DNA of 64,000 nt from Undaria pinnatifida (lineage: Eukaryota; Sar; Phaeophyceae; Laminariales; Alariaceae). Under the pieces are notes generated by a model. It worked only from the letters and a program-made list of their open reading frames with translations, made no database searches and was not told the origin of the DNA. Of this stretch, positions 23,826-37,400 are shown one piece after another. The stretch covers positions 4,152,867 through 4,216,866 of the forward strand of contig JABAKD010000017.1 in assembly GCA_012845835.1 (NCBI GenBank). Reading direction: 5' to 3'. The translations under genes and the position numbers were made by a program. How positions within the stretch are numbered: position 1 is the stretch's first letter; every line of letters starts with the position of its first letter.

Positions 23826-26800
23826 GGATATGAGCCTAGACCTTCGACATGAACACCGATAGACACCAAGCGACATATCATTGCAGTTTGTTGTATCTTA
23901 CCAGAACGTTTGAGAGAAAACCTTCCTTGAACCGACTACCGCATTAGCATCAGCGCGGGAGAGTCCGTGAAGCAGCTGATGCGGTAGACAGGCTCGTTAG
24001 AGCTGTCAACGGCGAATTTAATGGTCTCATGTTCGACGTGTGGAAACGCACGGCTCAGTCCGTGATAAGCATGCGCCATTCCGGGATCTCTGATATTCTG
24101 GAAGGGCGTCCTTGCCCCGTGCCCAAACTAATTCGTCCTCGTCCATCTTCTGTGAGAAGTAAGCCTTCACGACCTGTAACTCGCAACGAAGCCGCTGAAG
24201 AAACGGACGTTCAGTCCGGGATTCCCCCGGCTGAAACAGCACAAAAAAATGTACAGCCGGATGCAGGGAGTACTCTATCTCGTGGGCACGGTGTATCTAC
24301 TACAATCATCGACAGGATATTCTACACTCCCACCCGCAACATCAGGTTTATGGGCCACGGACGGGAACATCTCGAATTTGGAAGGCATCAACACCTGGCG
24401 CCGCGACAACCGTCTTCTTTTCGACTCCCTGTTCCTGAGCACATCGGGAGTTGCGGCCATCTTTCTTCTAAAATACAAGCCGAACCGAGATGAACTTGCG
24501 AATGGGAAGGCTCTTTGGGACTGTATGGTTACAAAACATCAAAATTCCACCCGCCAACGTAGACGTATACTAAAACAGGAATTAAATCAAATGGTCATGT
24601 CCGAAGGGAAAAACCCAGATATTTTCACAAATGAAGTATATAGTTAGAGGGTTGAACTGGTATACATGGGGGAGGTATTCAACTATGCCAGCATACTGGA
24701 CATGGTGCTGGAAGGATTCGTGGGTGAATACCGGCAAATAAAATACAGCGCCGAAGCAGATGATGACTTCACACTCGACCGAGCTGTGATGACAATGCGT
24801 GACATGTACGCAAATAAACTTATGCGAAACGGGTCTTCGCGACACGCGAATAGGCGCGAGCCTGCCATGGTACTCACGTCAACACCCTCAGCAGTAGTGA
24901 CCTGTTCACACTGCCAAAAGACAGTCCATCGATTCGAAAGTTGCTTTAAACGCAAGGGGACGATGTCGGGGAAAACCCTCCCCAAACACCTCAAAAACGA
25001 TCGTGGTGTAGCCTGAATAACACAGATCGCCACGATAATAGCGATTGTTTGTCTAAAAAGCGGGACGACAACATAACCCGTCGCCCTCGTCCCGGTCAAG
25101 AAAATGTCCGGCATGATAACAACCGCAGCGCTCACGCCAACACCGCCACAACTCCAAATTCAACAACTCAAATGGAAGCTTACGTTCCAGTGACACATGC
25201 CCTATCCGCTACTGCGGCTGCGACAACAGCAGCTACTTCTACGTCCTTCGCGATTCTTCTCTATCCATCTTCACCTCCAGTCTGTATATTTATGTTGTTC
25301 TTTCATCGCCGCACCTCCGATCAACATCGCCACACATCCCGTCGAATTCATCATGACTGCAGGCAGCGGAGCTTCTAGCCACTTCATCGACAACCAGCTT
25401 CTATATGGCATCGAACTTGGAACCACTACGTACACCTGAACCCTCCTGTAACAATAAACGCAGCAAGAAACCATCGCCTTTATGGCGTTGGTCAAGAGGT
25501 TTTGGTCGTTCAAGTGTTGGACCATCTAGGCCCTAAGCACTCCGTACGCTTCCCGTCACGATCATACCAGGGCTAGGCAGGCACCTATTTTCAGGGGGAG
25601 CAGCAGCAACGAAAGAGGTCAACATCATCATCGCCAAGAGTTCTTATTTGGACATGAGTGCATTTACTGTACCCTCACGTAAAGACAGCCACTGCTCTAC
25701 CCTGGATCATCTTGACCGCACCACTGATGCAACTAGCCGAGCATCTGAAACAGCTTTCCGACCATTTCCAGCCGTAACTTCGAACCGAAAACAGCCCTCG
25801 CTGTTCGCGCTTCGACTACTATTAAAGCCACTTCCCAGTCTATACCCGCCCGAGCTAGCATCTGGCATAAGGGGTTGGGACATCCCAATGGGCGGATGAT
25901 GGCGGAAGCTGGAAAAATGTCGCGGAGTGTGGGTAAATTTTTCAGATACTTCATCGGCGTATGATACGTGCAAAGTCAATAAGAGCACTCAACCGAAACA
26001 CTCTAAGACATCGCGGCCTGACTCTTCCAGCAAACGTTTAAATTTATTGAGTACCGACCTGCTAGGACCAGTGACGCCCAAGGCGATCAGAGGATACCCC
26101 TACATGCCAAAGTATACAATCACGGCAGGCTAAAAGCAGTATACTTCATATTGAAAAGAAAAGCGACACGCTACACACCCTAGGTAGATTCATTCAAGGT
26201 CTAGCCATCCCTCTAGGGCTAAAGGTGAAACATCTACGTTCTAATAATGGGGGCGAGTACACATTCGGCAGCTTTTAGGAATGTTGTAAAGCAACTGAAA
26301 TTCGTCCGCAATTCTCGGCTCCGTACACACGGCAGCAGAACGGTGTTTCGGAACGTCACGGGCATACTACTATGGACATGACTCGCTGTTTAGTCAACGA
26401 GGCACACCTTCCTAAAATATTATGGGAGGAAATACCTTCGACACATTTCTTTCTAATCAATCGATTACCGCACACGGCAATCGGCGACACACCCTACCAT
26501 GGTATGTTCGGGAAGCATGCAGGCCTCTCCGTTTTGAGGATCATCGGTACTTGGGCATTTGTGCACGTTGAAGGGTACATCACCAAACTTAAATCGAAGG
26601 CATGGGAAGGCTTTCTCGTCGGCTATGACAGCGAAATCCTACCTTCCGCGTGCATGATCGTTACACGGGAAGAATTTCAAGCTCGGGCAACGTCTCCTTC
26701 ATCGACGAGCCGCCTAAAGTTCACCCAACGCCAGACTCGGGGGGGCAAGAAACCGTAGTCCCCGATTTCGATTTGGAGCCAGACTCCAATTTTATGAACG

Positions 26801-29800
26801 ACTATCAGAGCATCAAACATGGCATCTCCTCTCTGGAGGCTAACGACACCGACGCTACTGACAACAAGCCGTTTCACATGCGGCTGTGCTCATCCACTTC
26901 TCAGGCAAGAGCGCGCCAGCTGGCCCTACAATGCCAATATCATCCGAAACAGCAGTTCGAGGCCGTCTCGCAGTGCATCGAGGCCGTCGGAAAGGACAAA
27001 CTAAACCGTCCGGCATCTATTTCGGTACCTAACACGTACGCGCAAGCTATGGCCTCACGATGAGTGGAAGAGTGGAAAGCTGCCATGCGCAAGGAGCTTA
27101 ATAGTCTCGATGAGCACGAGGTCGCCGATTTAATTCTATCCACCAAGGTTTCTCCCTGCTGATCCATCATTGGGGAACGCGATGGGCATTTCTGGTCAAA
27201 CAAACATACTTTTTTAGCAAGGTTGGTGGTACAAGGTTGGGCTCAACAGCATGGACTGGATTGCTTTACTGCTTTCGCTGCTGTTTGTCGCATCGACAGT
27301 CAACGTCTTCTGCTGACGATCGCGGCATCGAGGGATTAGAGAGTTTTAGCCATAGACGTACAAAGTGCATTTGCCCACAGGAAACTTCAGGAGGATGTTT
27401 ATGCCAAGAAAGCACCAGGCTTCGAAAAAATAGACGAGAGAACCAACCGACCACTGGTGATGAAACTTTGTAAAAGCTTATATGAACTTCGTCAATCTCC
27501 AAGCGCTTGGAAAAGCACCATCGACAAGGACTTGTGTGTAATGGGGTTCACATCTACAGCATCTGATTCCTGCGTATACACAAACGGGAGTGGGAACACC
27601 TACATTGTGCTAACGCTCTTCGTCGACGAGCTACTCATCATTGAACCATCGACCGAAAACGTGGCCGAGGTTAGACGTATGCTAATGGAGAAGTTTGCTA
27701 TGACTGATCTCTGGGATGTGTCGCAAATTCTGGGCATTGAGGCGAAGTGTGACAAGGCAGCTGGAACGATTGGACTTAAGCGTTTCAACATGAGCGACTG
27801 CAACCCGGTACGCGTTGCCCGGAATAAGAATGGAATTAAGCGCACAGCCGGAAGAAAGCGTACCTCTAAATGAGACAATCACTAAGTTCTATCAAACCAT
27901 TGTGGGGAGTCTTATTTTTTTTACCCAATGCACGAGGGACGACATGGCTTTCAGTACGATGCAAGCAGTTCGTCACATGGCAAAACCCACACCGGTGCAC
28001 ATGGCAGCGGGGTAAAGGATCCTTCGATACCTGCGACGAACACCTAATCTGTCCATTGTGTACAAAAGAAACAGCAGCTTCGATCTCATCGGATATTGCG
28101 ACGCTTCCTATGGTAAGGGAGGCCCTACTAAAATGAGATTCACCACCGGGTCGATGTTCTTCTTAGTTGGAGGGCTCAACTTCTCATGTCAGCTCTAGAA
28201 AGTTACTGCTCAAAGAACTGATAGGTCTGAACACCTGCGCGAAAATTGGCCTTTACCTATCAGGAGTATCCTTGGGGAGCTAGGGTGACCGAACTTCAAG
28301 AGCTTCCGAATATCGTCCGACAACAGAGGAGCACTTCTGCTTTCAGCGAACGGCAATTATTCCAGCCGGAGCAAACACATTGGAATCCGATTTGAAGCTC
28401 TGCGACACTGGATCGCCGACAAAGTCGTAATCACCGACTTCACTTTTTCGAAAAAGCAGCTTGCTCACTAAATTTTGCGATAAGAAAAGCTTCAGCGACC
28501 TCTGCTTGAAGATCAACGACTGCAGCACCGAGCCCTCCTGCTAAATTCCAATAATACCTCGGAGTCGCAACGAAAGCTCCGGCCAGAAATACTTCCCTCG
28601 ATCATCGTGACTGCCTTGTAAAAATCCCAGGCACCCTCACATGATCGAGAAAACCATTGCCTTGTGGAGTTCAATACAAGACTGCGGCGTTTGATAAGTG
28701 GGAGCAGATTCAACCCGTTTTCGATTCTGCCATGTGCGATCGGACTCTTATATCACCGACAAACCGCGATGCGCCGAGGTCGGAGAACGTTACGCACAAC
28801 CAAATAGGCAATGCACCGACAAAAATATTGGCCTATCATAATTCAGCTACAAGACTGCAATGGACCGAAGAAGGAGAAGGCCTACGCGCACATCACACCA
28901 CAACAATTTCCCCCCTCTGTGTCTAAGCTCTTCCTTAACATTTTCAGCAAAAACTCATCACCGCTTCTACCGTCAATGAGCTCCATCAACCACTAGTGTA
29001 ACGGTACCCTCACCAACACTCGAGGACAAGCGCTGGAGGCTCAATACCTTCGTGAATCACCTCGCTCTGGACGGGACAACAGCCGGTGGCACATCGGGTT
29101 CGCGAGATCAAAATGTCGGGATGGCCAAGGCAACTTCTGGGGGGCTCCCTACAACCTCCAAAAAAGACACAATAGTTCCCGGCCAAACACATCTGGAACG
29201 CAAGGAGATGGCAGCTATTTAATAAGCGAAAATTGCATGGACTCCTTGACAGAAGTGAGTACACCACCGTAAATATGTTTCTTAAGTCACTCAAGTACCT
29301 ACATAAGCGAGATGATTTGCCCTTTTACATTGACAGCAGGGTATACAGCTTTTGGATACGGGCTTGGATCGCTGACCCGGTCGCCGACCCTATTTGACTT
29401 CCTCCTCGCTAGTCTTATGTATAACGACATAGCCGAACGGCTGTCAAGTATCTCGTACGTATCTCAACCGTATAGGAAGAGAAAATATGGACGAGGGTGG
29501 ACCGTGTCGAAATGAAGGGGGTAGTACGTCTTTGCTCTTCACATCGGGAGGGGGGGGGGGGGGGGGGGGGGGACATACCGTTTTACCGGCCACGTATTCT
29601 TGCGCGATGTGCTTTTAAGTACAGTTGAAAACGGATACTTACTTGGAAAATATTGCTTAGTACAAGCAGATTTGTCAAGTATAAAGTTACAACTGCTCGT
29701 CAGTTACGTATAAGTAAAGGGTGGTATCAACTTAAGTCAACGATCGTGCAGCAATAAGCTATGTTCTACCGACAATGCGTACGAGTATTTCTTCCAAAAC

Positions 29801-29821
29801 CAAGGAGCAAAGGAGTCGTTC

Positions 29822-30053
29822 TACGGTAGCCCCCCCAACATTTCTTAAACGAAATCGCCGGTTTTGAAACCAGCACCCGGCCGTATCTCCTGAAATACGG
29901 TGAACCTTGTCATCGCGACGGTCATCGTTCGATAGTTCCTTGTGCAAACAAGAAAATATATGAAGATTACGTTTTCATACCACTCCTCCTCCTGCCGAGA
30001 AGTCGTGAAACTTTCGTTAAAGAAGATCGCTTGTTTTGGGGGGGGGTATCGTA
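29822..30053. mobile_element. MITE, family B copy 2, nested in the copia element
   Basis: 232 bp collinear with 20182-20413: left end CTACGGTAGCCCCCCCAAC, right end GGGGGGGTATCGTAG, TA at both edges. The surrounding words (GTCGTTC before, GAATCAGTC after) are also like those at copy 1, so the true inverted repeat may extend a few bases further out. It lies between the pol region and the 3' LTR, so it entered after the retrotransposon had inserted or was carried with it. Confidence 0.8.
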
Positions 30054-30670
30054 GAATCAGTCAAAGGCTCACAAAGATTGTCTATCTCATGCTCTTCAGC
30101 GTACGATCAGTATCAGACAGTTTGTTGTTCTATTCGTATCGTAGAATCATATTGAGGTGACGTAGTAAACTTACGGTAGTGACCTTTGCTTTTCTTTTCC
30201 AGGATACAACTCGACGATGGATTATGACCACACCCATCATAGTGTATTTCAGTTCTATCGGTGTTCGTATTTCTATTTTTTTTCTATTTTTTACGCTCTT
30301 AAGTACATAAAGCAAAACTGAAAAGTGGCAATCTTTCATTTTGTCGTACTCGACATTTGTCCACAATTCTTTTTGTTGGTTTAATACGGTGTACCTATTT
30401 GGTACAATTCCGGAAGCGTGTTTAACACCCAGTAGATGTATCTTTGGGTTTCATCTTCTAGGGTATTTATCGCTGGTAATTTCACCCCTCGCAGGTTTTA
30501 TACGAATCTTATGTTTCTTTATTCTTGTGAAAGTGTGAATAACATGGCAATATCTATATTGCCGCGGTTTATACACCGGACTGATTATGTACTCATTTAT
30601 TTTCGATTTACGAATTTTGTTTTCTAAGTATAAGGCTTCTCTATCAAACTGACTCTGCATTAAGGGGGCG

Positions 30671-31056
30671 TGTTGAGAATATGAATCCAAGATTGATATA
30701 CAAGTTAATGCGCAGTCTATTCGAGCACGAATAAGATAAGCAGTTGAAACGTACGTTGAATCTTACGTTGGATCCTCGGTTGAACTTAGATTTAAACTTA
30801 TACATAAGTATGTTAAGGTTGTCCCGTGCTCCCGGTGTTCTAATGGAATACGGGCACCGTTCCGTGATGATCAAGTGACGGCCCAGCCCACCATGATCAC
30901 TCTCCTTTCTTTCCTCTTCCTCTCTTTCCGGTCTCGAGAGCTCTTTCCAAACCACCCCTTTTCTTTCTTACCACAAGTGATCTTCGCAGACACGTCGTTG
31001 CCACCTCTGCCTCTCTTCGCATAGAAGACAGAACCTCCACACACACGTTGTTTCCA
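30671..31056 (+). repeat. 3' LTR of the copia element
   Basis: It starts TGTTGAGAATATGAATCC and ends GTTGTTTCCA, followed by the GCTGA target duplication. It shares long words with the 5' LTR, including CAGCCCACCATGATCA and CTTCGCATAGAAGAC. Confidence 0.85.
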
Positions 31057-33297
31057 GCTGATTTGTCTGGAACAAGGCCACAACACCTAACTTTGTGGCT
31101 TGGTATGGGCGCCACACCATGCTATTCCGCGTCGTATAAACACGTGATGCGTTGAAGCAACACCTAAGCACGGATTTCCAAAAGACAAACGGCGACAACC
31201 ACCCTGATTCACATGATACAACGGTGATCCGCACAAGGTTTATTAAAGTACGTTGCACTTCAGTCAGCCAACGCCATAGTGATATTCGGCGCCAATTAGT
31301 TCAGTACGTATGGAGGCAACTGGGTGCGGGTATATGCTAGGTTAGCCCCGAGCAATCCCCTAGATTTCGCATTTCTCATTTAGTACGGCGAACAGGCCCT
31401 TGTCGCGCGACGAAGCTCGGCCAAAAGACGCAGCAAGATCCCAACCAACATCTCAAAGCTCGCAAGTACTTGAAACGCTGCCCAGTACGCACACATCGGA
31501 TCTGCTGCGGTATGGCTTAGCTTCGGTGGACCGAAATTTATCAAGCGACAGCTCTAAGGCCCAACGGTATAACGATATCGCACCAAATATTCCGGTGCAG
31601 ATTAAATTAACTTTAGCAACGGATCGCGCACTGGGTAGCGGCGACAAAAATACGAATTTACAATGGGAGCACGCCCATCATGTTGCCTAGATCGGGCGGG
31701 ACGTACCACATGGGGGAAAAACTGTGGGTTCCGCAAGACTGCGTGTTTGTTCATAGGACCCACTTCATCATGTTAACTGAATACGTGCGGCACGCATCTC
31801 CTAAGAGCCGCGGGAATTCCCGTGTGAAACATGTTGATATTTGTTAAATTGTTGTTCTGGAGATAGTTTTCCCCAACCTCGTTGAAGAACACCGACTTCT
31901 TCGTCCTGTACATACACGAGAGCCAAGAGCGCTTCCGCTTTTCAAGTCGAGGTCGGACCACGACCCGTTTACTTCTAGACCGTAATCTACTACCATACAG
32001 CTCAAAATACCACAAAGGCATTCGACTCACAAAGGCATTCGACTTCTTGCAAACAAATAGATCAAGATCCATTGTTGCATTGCGATGGAAAATTGATCAA
32101 GACCCATGGTTGTATTGCAATCGCAAAATAGCAAAAGATCTATTGCTACATTTCAACCGCGAAAGGAAAAAATATCCATTGTTAAATTTAAATCGCCAAC
32201 CTTCAAAGGTGCGTGCCTTGAAACCAGAAAACACCACAAGGTCCAAGCCTGCATGGAAACAGCAAACCCACTCTCGCGTTTGGATCCAAGCCGCTGAAAA
32301 CCGACACCCAAATAGTGGTCCTGCTACCGCGGCCTCGGTCAAGAACCAGCACATTCTTAAACCGTGTGAAGAGCACAGTTACGTAACCCTGTCTTCTCTC
32401 CCACACGCTCCTGAAACATCGCAACATAAATTGTACAACAATCGGCTCCCCTTATTGAAAACTCTGGTGTCAAAACAGACGCCCGGGCGAGTGACCCTAC
32501 ACCGCTTAAAAACGAGGCCTTATCCGTGACCCTCCTATCGTAGCCTTGGTCAAGAAGCAGCATCTCCTTGAAGGAACCGAAGATCACGACACTTATTTAG
32601 TCATGTCTTCTATCTCAAACAGGCTTGTATTACTGCAGCAGGCGAAGCAACCATGTATCCTACTCGCGGAATGATCAGGGTTCTGCACAAAAAGAGTGCA
32701 ATGATGCCCATCATTGCTGCGATCAAACTATGTTTTTGCTGTCGTCCTCCTTATCGGCAAACGATGAGTTTTAGCACGTGTGAATCGGTGCCATGGGGAG
32801 GGGCTGGGCGTGTGTCTTACCAACGGGCAAGATCCGGTTGATCGACGACGTGGTCCGTCAAAACGGACAGTTGCCGAGTTCCTACGCTGCTTACTCCTCG
32901 CGTACGTATCCTATATGTACACCACTACTGTAGGGTACAGTACTACGTCGGTCAAACCGTTCGCACCGTCGACAGCATCATCAACAACGTTCACATACCA
33001 CTTTCACTTAGTCAGCAACAACACCACCCCTGCCTTCAAAGGCTTTCGTCAACCCTGTTGTGGCTACTTCCAGAAGATACTCCGTCCTCTCAGCCCAGAC
33101 TCTCTGGAGGTGGAGGCACACGGGATACGCACACCATCAAAACGTCGAATTCGCTACCTTTCCTGTACGCTACACAAAATACCATGGCCTTAAGACGGGA
33201 AAACAGAGAACTTCCCACGATTTCACGTCGGTACAAATATTTTCACTCGGCATGCCGTACTATACGTACACACAGCAGTTTGTTGTGAACGCGCTTC
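31057..33297 (-). repeat. cupin unit 1, conserved downstream tail
   Basis: Collinear with the tails of units 2, 3 and 4. For example CGGATTTCCAAAAGACAAACGG here matches the reverse complement near 44268-44292. Near 32060-32200 a roughly 37-bp unit around GATCAAGATCCATTGTTGCA is expanded to about four copies, where units 2 to 4 have one. The plus frame at 31882-32529 is open, but the corresponding frames in the other units are broken, so it is not called a gene. Confidence 0.75.
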
Positions 33298-34321
33298 TTA
33301 GTAGTCCAGACCGCATTTTTTGAGGCACTCCTTTTCGCCTTCCACGACACCCATGGGAAGTCCATCGATCAGCATTTTGGCTTCGTCACTACCAAGGCCA
33401 AGCGTGGCTTGGATGGTTCCTTCAGGGAGCATTGCGATTCCCTGCAGCGAGTAAAAGATATATCCGGGGTACACACAAAAACGTGAAGACAATCGAGGAG
33501 GAGCGAGTGTGAGTGTTTCTTAGATCGACGGGAGAAAGACTCGCATCGTTTCCGACCTCTGCCGCGGCGGCGAACGAGCGGGGCAACAAATATGTTCCAA
33601 TGCTGTACGGTTCCGAATTAGACTATATACCATGTATAGAGCATGGTCTGCCGCGCAATGGGATCCCGACAACAACTACCGTCGTCTGCTATTCTTACGA
33701 ACTACTGTAAGACCATATGGCTCTTGGATATTTCGGGGATGAGCAATGCTCTGATTATCGTCTCACCGTTGTGCTGGTCGTGAGTACTCCTGGGTCCGAG
33801 CTGCTGAACGCGGCCAGAAACGTCGCGGGTGTGCACCCCATGTTCTGCACGAAGTGGACCAAACCGCCCGGCACCAAGGCGACCTGTCCCTCGCCGATGT
33901 CGTTCATGATCAGGCGCCCGGTGTTCTCTTCGACGAAAGCGTGGCGTACGGACGTCGCCGACTCGGACTTGACGATGTAGCCGAACTCTGCCGCGCGGGG
34001 GTGATGGTGCGGTAGGTTCAAGCCGCAGGGCTCGATCTCTACAAGGGCGAACGACACCCCTTCGCCGGAGAGGGACGGTACGTTGCCGAGGTTTGCCACC
34101 TTAACCGTGCCCGCTTCGCCTTCAATTTCGGGCTCGGCCCCCTGAAGGTCAAATGCGAAGTCCTTGTCATCGAATTGTTGGCGGAAATCGAGGCGTGGGA
34201 CGTCAACATCCCCTTGGTCGTTTCCGCGGAGGCTCCTGCTGGGCGCGCTGGTGGCGGCTTGACTCAGCCCGGGGAGAACGGCCGCCAGGAAGAGAAGAAC
34301 CAGGGAAGCGTTCATGACCAT
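33298..34321 (-). CDS. germin-like cupin, unit 1 (two exons)
   Basis: Probable secreted germin-like metalloprotein. Exon 1 is 34321-33767 (185 codons) and exon 2 33441-33298 (47 codons and a TAA), joined in phase 0 across a GT-AG intron of 325 bases. Residues 1-22 form a signal peptide. The germin boxes are complete: PHHHPRAAEF supplies metal ligands H105, H107 and E112; GQVALVPGGLVHFVQN supplies H156 with N160. Oxalate oxidase and superoxide dismutase activities are known in the family, but the activity here cannot be read from the sequence. Compared with the other three full copies it carries five private replacements (positions 15, 16, 24, 83 and 164) and no stops. It is transcribed away from the long-TIR element, and its downstream tail is broken by the copia insertion. 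Confidence 0.9.
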
Positions 34322-34380
34322 TATCCTATGGTTCGTCGGCAGAGGGTGGAGAAGGGCCGACTGTCAGTACAGCAACAAAT
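34322..34380 (-). promoter_or_regulatory. conserved segment upstream of the cupin start (unit 1)
   Basis: About 55 bp before the ATG (TTGTTGCTGTACTGACAGTC, CCTTCTCCACCCTC, CGAACCATAGGATA) recur before units 2 (40255-40311) and 4 (60012-60064) and more loosely before unit 3 (53590-53640). Similarity drops outside it, so this is probably the shared 5' untranslated or core promoter segment. Confidence 0.5.
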
Positions 34381-34429
34381 CATCAGAGCCGCAAAAAAAA
34401 GATGATTGCACCAGGTACCGGTACATGAT

Positions 34430-37400
34430 AAGAGTTTAGTCTATAGCTCTTAATGGTAATAATAAACATTACTACACTACGTAGGAGGAGGGTCGCCCCG
34501 ACAAAACTGGCGAAGGAAACGCTACTGTAGTACTGGGATGAGTGGTGAGCGCAAAGCCGCAGATTGAGCAACCACGGCTACAAGCCATATTTATGGAGCT
34601 CTTACCTCCAAGACCAAACCACACCGACGTTCTTGAATCATAATTGTGGACGGGGGGGAATAGGCATCACGTAAATATAGAGTAGACCGTATGCGCGCAA
34701 AATCTCAGTCTATACCATGTGTCTGCAGTTCAAGGCGTGTTTGCTGGATATGTATACTACGAGGTACCTGGTACCTGTTTGTTCACATTTGGGAGGAAGG
34801 CGCAACTACAGAGCTCAGCACACAGATAATCCCTGCGGAATTTGGTCAGCTCCTGTACTATGCCCGGTTGTCCGGTGTGTTGAGTACATACAACACCGAA
34901 ACATGAACGTTACACTGCTGTATCTCAGAGCACACCCCAAGCTAAGTGGTACAGTAGTAGTAATACTGGCGGAACTGCGGCTATATTATACTGCTGCGTC
35001 TCAGAGGAACCCACGCTATGATACGTCGTAGCAGCACTGGAGCGTACACAGCAGTGCTAAATAAAAAGGCGCAGCGCAGAGCTAACGACGACGCCGATGC
35101 TATATCATACTGCTGTGCCTCGGGCACGCAACGCAAGAGTTCAGGTGTTCAGAATACTACAGAAGTGGTCCGCATAGCACTAGCATGAGTAGTCGTCAAT
35201 ACCAATTGTCAGAGGAGACCTCACCGATAGAGTGTGTGCTGGTAGTGTTGTTGTGGTAGAGGTGGCTGGTGACAGGTGATCGGTTAGGAAGGGAGACTTG
35301 GTGGAGGGGCTGGTGGTGAGTGATTCAGGGTGGGGTGGTGGCGTGAACTCGATGCAGGCCAGCTCCGCAAAGCGGAGAACTTCCCGCAGCATATCGGAAT
35401 TTTATTTGAAAAGTTCCACTGGAGACAAGAAAGGTCCAAAAATTATTTCCGAGGAGAGAACTATTGCCGAGGAGAGAACTAAAAACACGAATTTTAGTAT
35501 TCCACCTATCACAACACGGGATAATATTTTCTCATTGCATTTTCTAAACATGAAACTTGCGAAACAGAGCATCAACAGCCATATATCGTAGACGTAATTC
35601 ACAAACACCATTTTGCCATGTATCACGCAGCTTGCACAGTTGAGTTTCAACCACTCATTGGTCGTACTTACAGCTGACGTTTTTCATAGTTTTTTTGTTC
35701 TATTATGTAGGCTTGACAATGCAAGCGCACAGACAGGGTACATAGTCTAGACTATATGATTAACAACAGCTCACGGTAAGGCTTGTTACTGCAAGGGCAC
35801 AGGGCACGCGAGCAACAGCGCACGGTGTACGTCGATGCTATACTCCCGCGTCGTTCTTACGTTCGTGCACTCTCCAGTATACCTCCTTTGGTCTCTTGCA
35901 TCTCATGGCATCGCTCCCGTGGATCTAGATTCGTTGTAAATTGGTGTACTCAAGTTGTTCTGAGGGCTGGCGTGCGTCTTTCCTAAAATTCTGCCCAATT
36001 TCGCTCTTGTCGCATTGTATCTGGTTGTGTCACAAGGACGTTCCTACCACAGATACCAATAAAAGTTTCACGCTGCGGGAAGTTGTACTTTTGAGCTCCG
36101 CACAGCATGTCTGTTTTCTTCGGATTAATTCCAATCTGCGGACCACCACGTAGACGTCAGCCAACTCAGAGGGCGCCAAACCTACCCTCAAAGGCCCTCT
36201 CGTGGCCAGGTTGTTGGATATACTGGGACCAAAGGAGTAACAGGCTCAAAATCGCAACTTCCCGCAGCATGAGAACTTTGTTGATATTGGGCCACTGGCT
36301 GATCATGTAGGAGCTTCCTCGTCGTGTTGGTTGCACTACGACCGGAGACTGATTGTAGGGAGGCGAAACTGGGCGGATTTTTTTGGGGAACATCCTAGCA
36401 CAACAACATGAATGAAAGGTATACCTACATACGAGATGAAGCTGGATCCACGCGAGAGCTACTGCCGTGGGATGCTAGAGGCCTAACTATCTCCACGGTC
36501 GTTCTTTAAGGGTACAGCTTCGACGTACCCCGTGCGCTATGGTGCTGGTAACCATGTACCGTGTGCATTTGAATGATCACGGCTTTACGTATATAGTCAG
36601 CATACTATATGCGGCTATTGTAATATTACAGCTTGCTCAATTCGCCACCTCTGTGTTCCAGATACCAATGAAAAAAAAACAGAAAATAATGATCGGTGGA
36701 ATACGGCAGCCTACGAAATTCGTTTGTTTAGTTCGCACATAAATGATTGTTGGATCTGTACTTGTCTGCCAGGGATATTTTTCCAATAAAATTCCGGTGT
36801 TGCGGCAAGTTCCGCATTGATCAGCTGGCTGCATTGCGCTCACTCACGCGATCATCCCACCCTGAATCACTCACAACCACAGCCCTTCCAACAAGTCTCC
36901 CTTCGTCACTGATCACCTTTCAGCGGCCCACTCTACTACAACAACACCATCAGCACTCTCTATTGGTGAGGGTTCTTCTGACAATTGGCATTGATGACTC
37001 GGTGTTGCCCTACTACATATTATACTGCTGCTGTACGCACAACAACTGCAGCACTACGGCGCTGCTTGCGTTGCGTGCCTTGAGGCACGCGATAAAATAG
37101 CATCAGTATCGTTGAATCTGCGTATCTGGTGTTTAGAGTACTGCAGCAATGCTGTGTATGCGCCACTGTTTATCCGCCGTCTCGTACCCTGGGTTGCATG
37201 CTCCGAGACACAGCAGTAGTATACTGCGAATAGCATCAGTCTCGCCAGTGCTTGCTAGTGCCATTGTGCGCACTGCTACGGCGTAGCTAGGGTTGCTTGC
37301 CCTGAGAAACAGCGGCAAAACGTTCATGTTGCGGTGCTGTACGTGCACAACACATCCTCGAAACAATCTGGCTTTCTTTGAACATGACCCGACCAAATTC

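Larger units (their letters stand above)
23425..31056 (+). mobile_element. Ty1/copia-type LTR retrotransposon, decayed
   Basis: A 7.6 kb element with two LTRs (23425-23825 and 30671-31056), each starting TG and ending CA. A 5-bp duplication GCTGA flanks it (23420-23424, 31057-31061). A purine tract (AAGGGGGCG) precedes the 3' LTR. Parts in order: gag-like region about 24.0-25.2 kb with a CCHC knuckle (CSHCQKTVHRFESC, near 24.9 kb), integrase about 25.9-26.75 kb, reverse transcriptase about 27.2-27.9 kb and RNase H about 27.9-28.2 kb. Integrase before reverse transcriptase is the copia order. The pol region is followed by about 2.4 kb without recognised domains that carries a G homopolymer (29550-29572) and a nested MITE. 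It is broken, with more than ten interruptions by eye. The LTRs differ at very roughly one position in five, so the insertion is old. Confidence 0.9.

Noticed and set aside
29550-29572. Run of 23 G as a possible regulatory G-quadruplex.
   Set aside because: A single homopolymer inside a decayed element; its length is unreliable in assemblies and nothing ties it to a function.
31882-32529. 215-codon plus-strand frame as a gene.
   Set aside because: It lies antisense in the cupin tail, includes a local repeat expansion, and its counterparts in the other units are broken.
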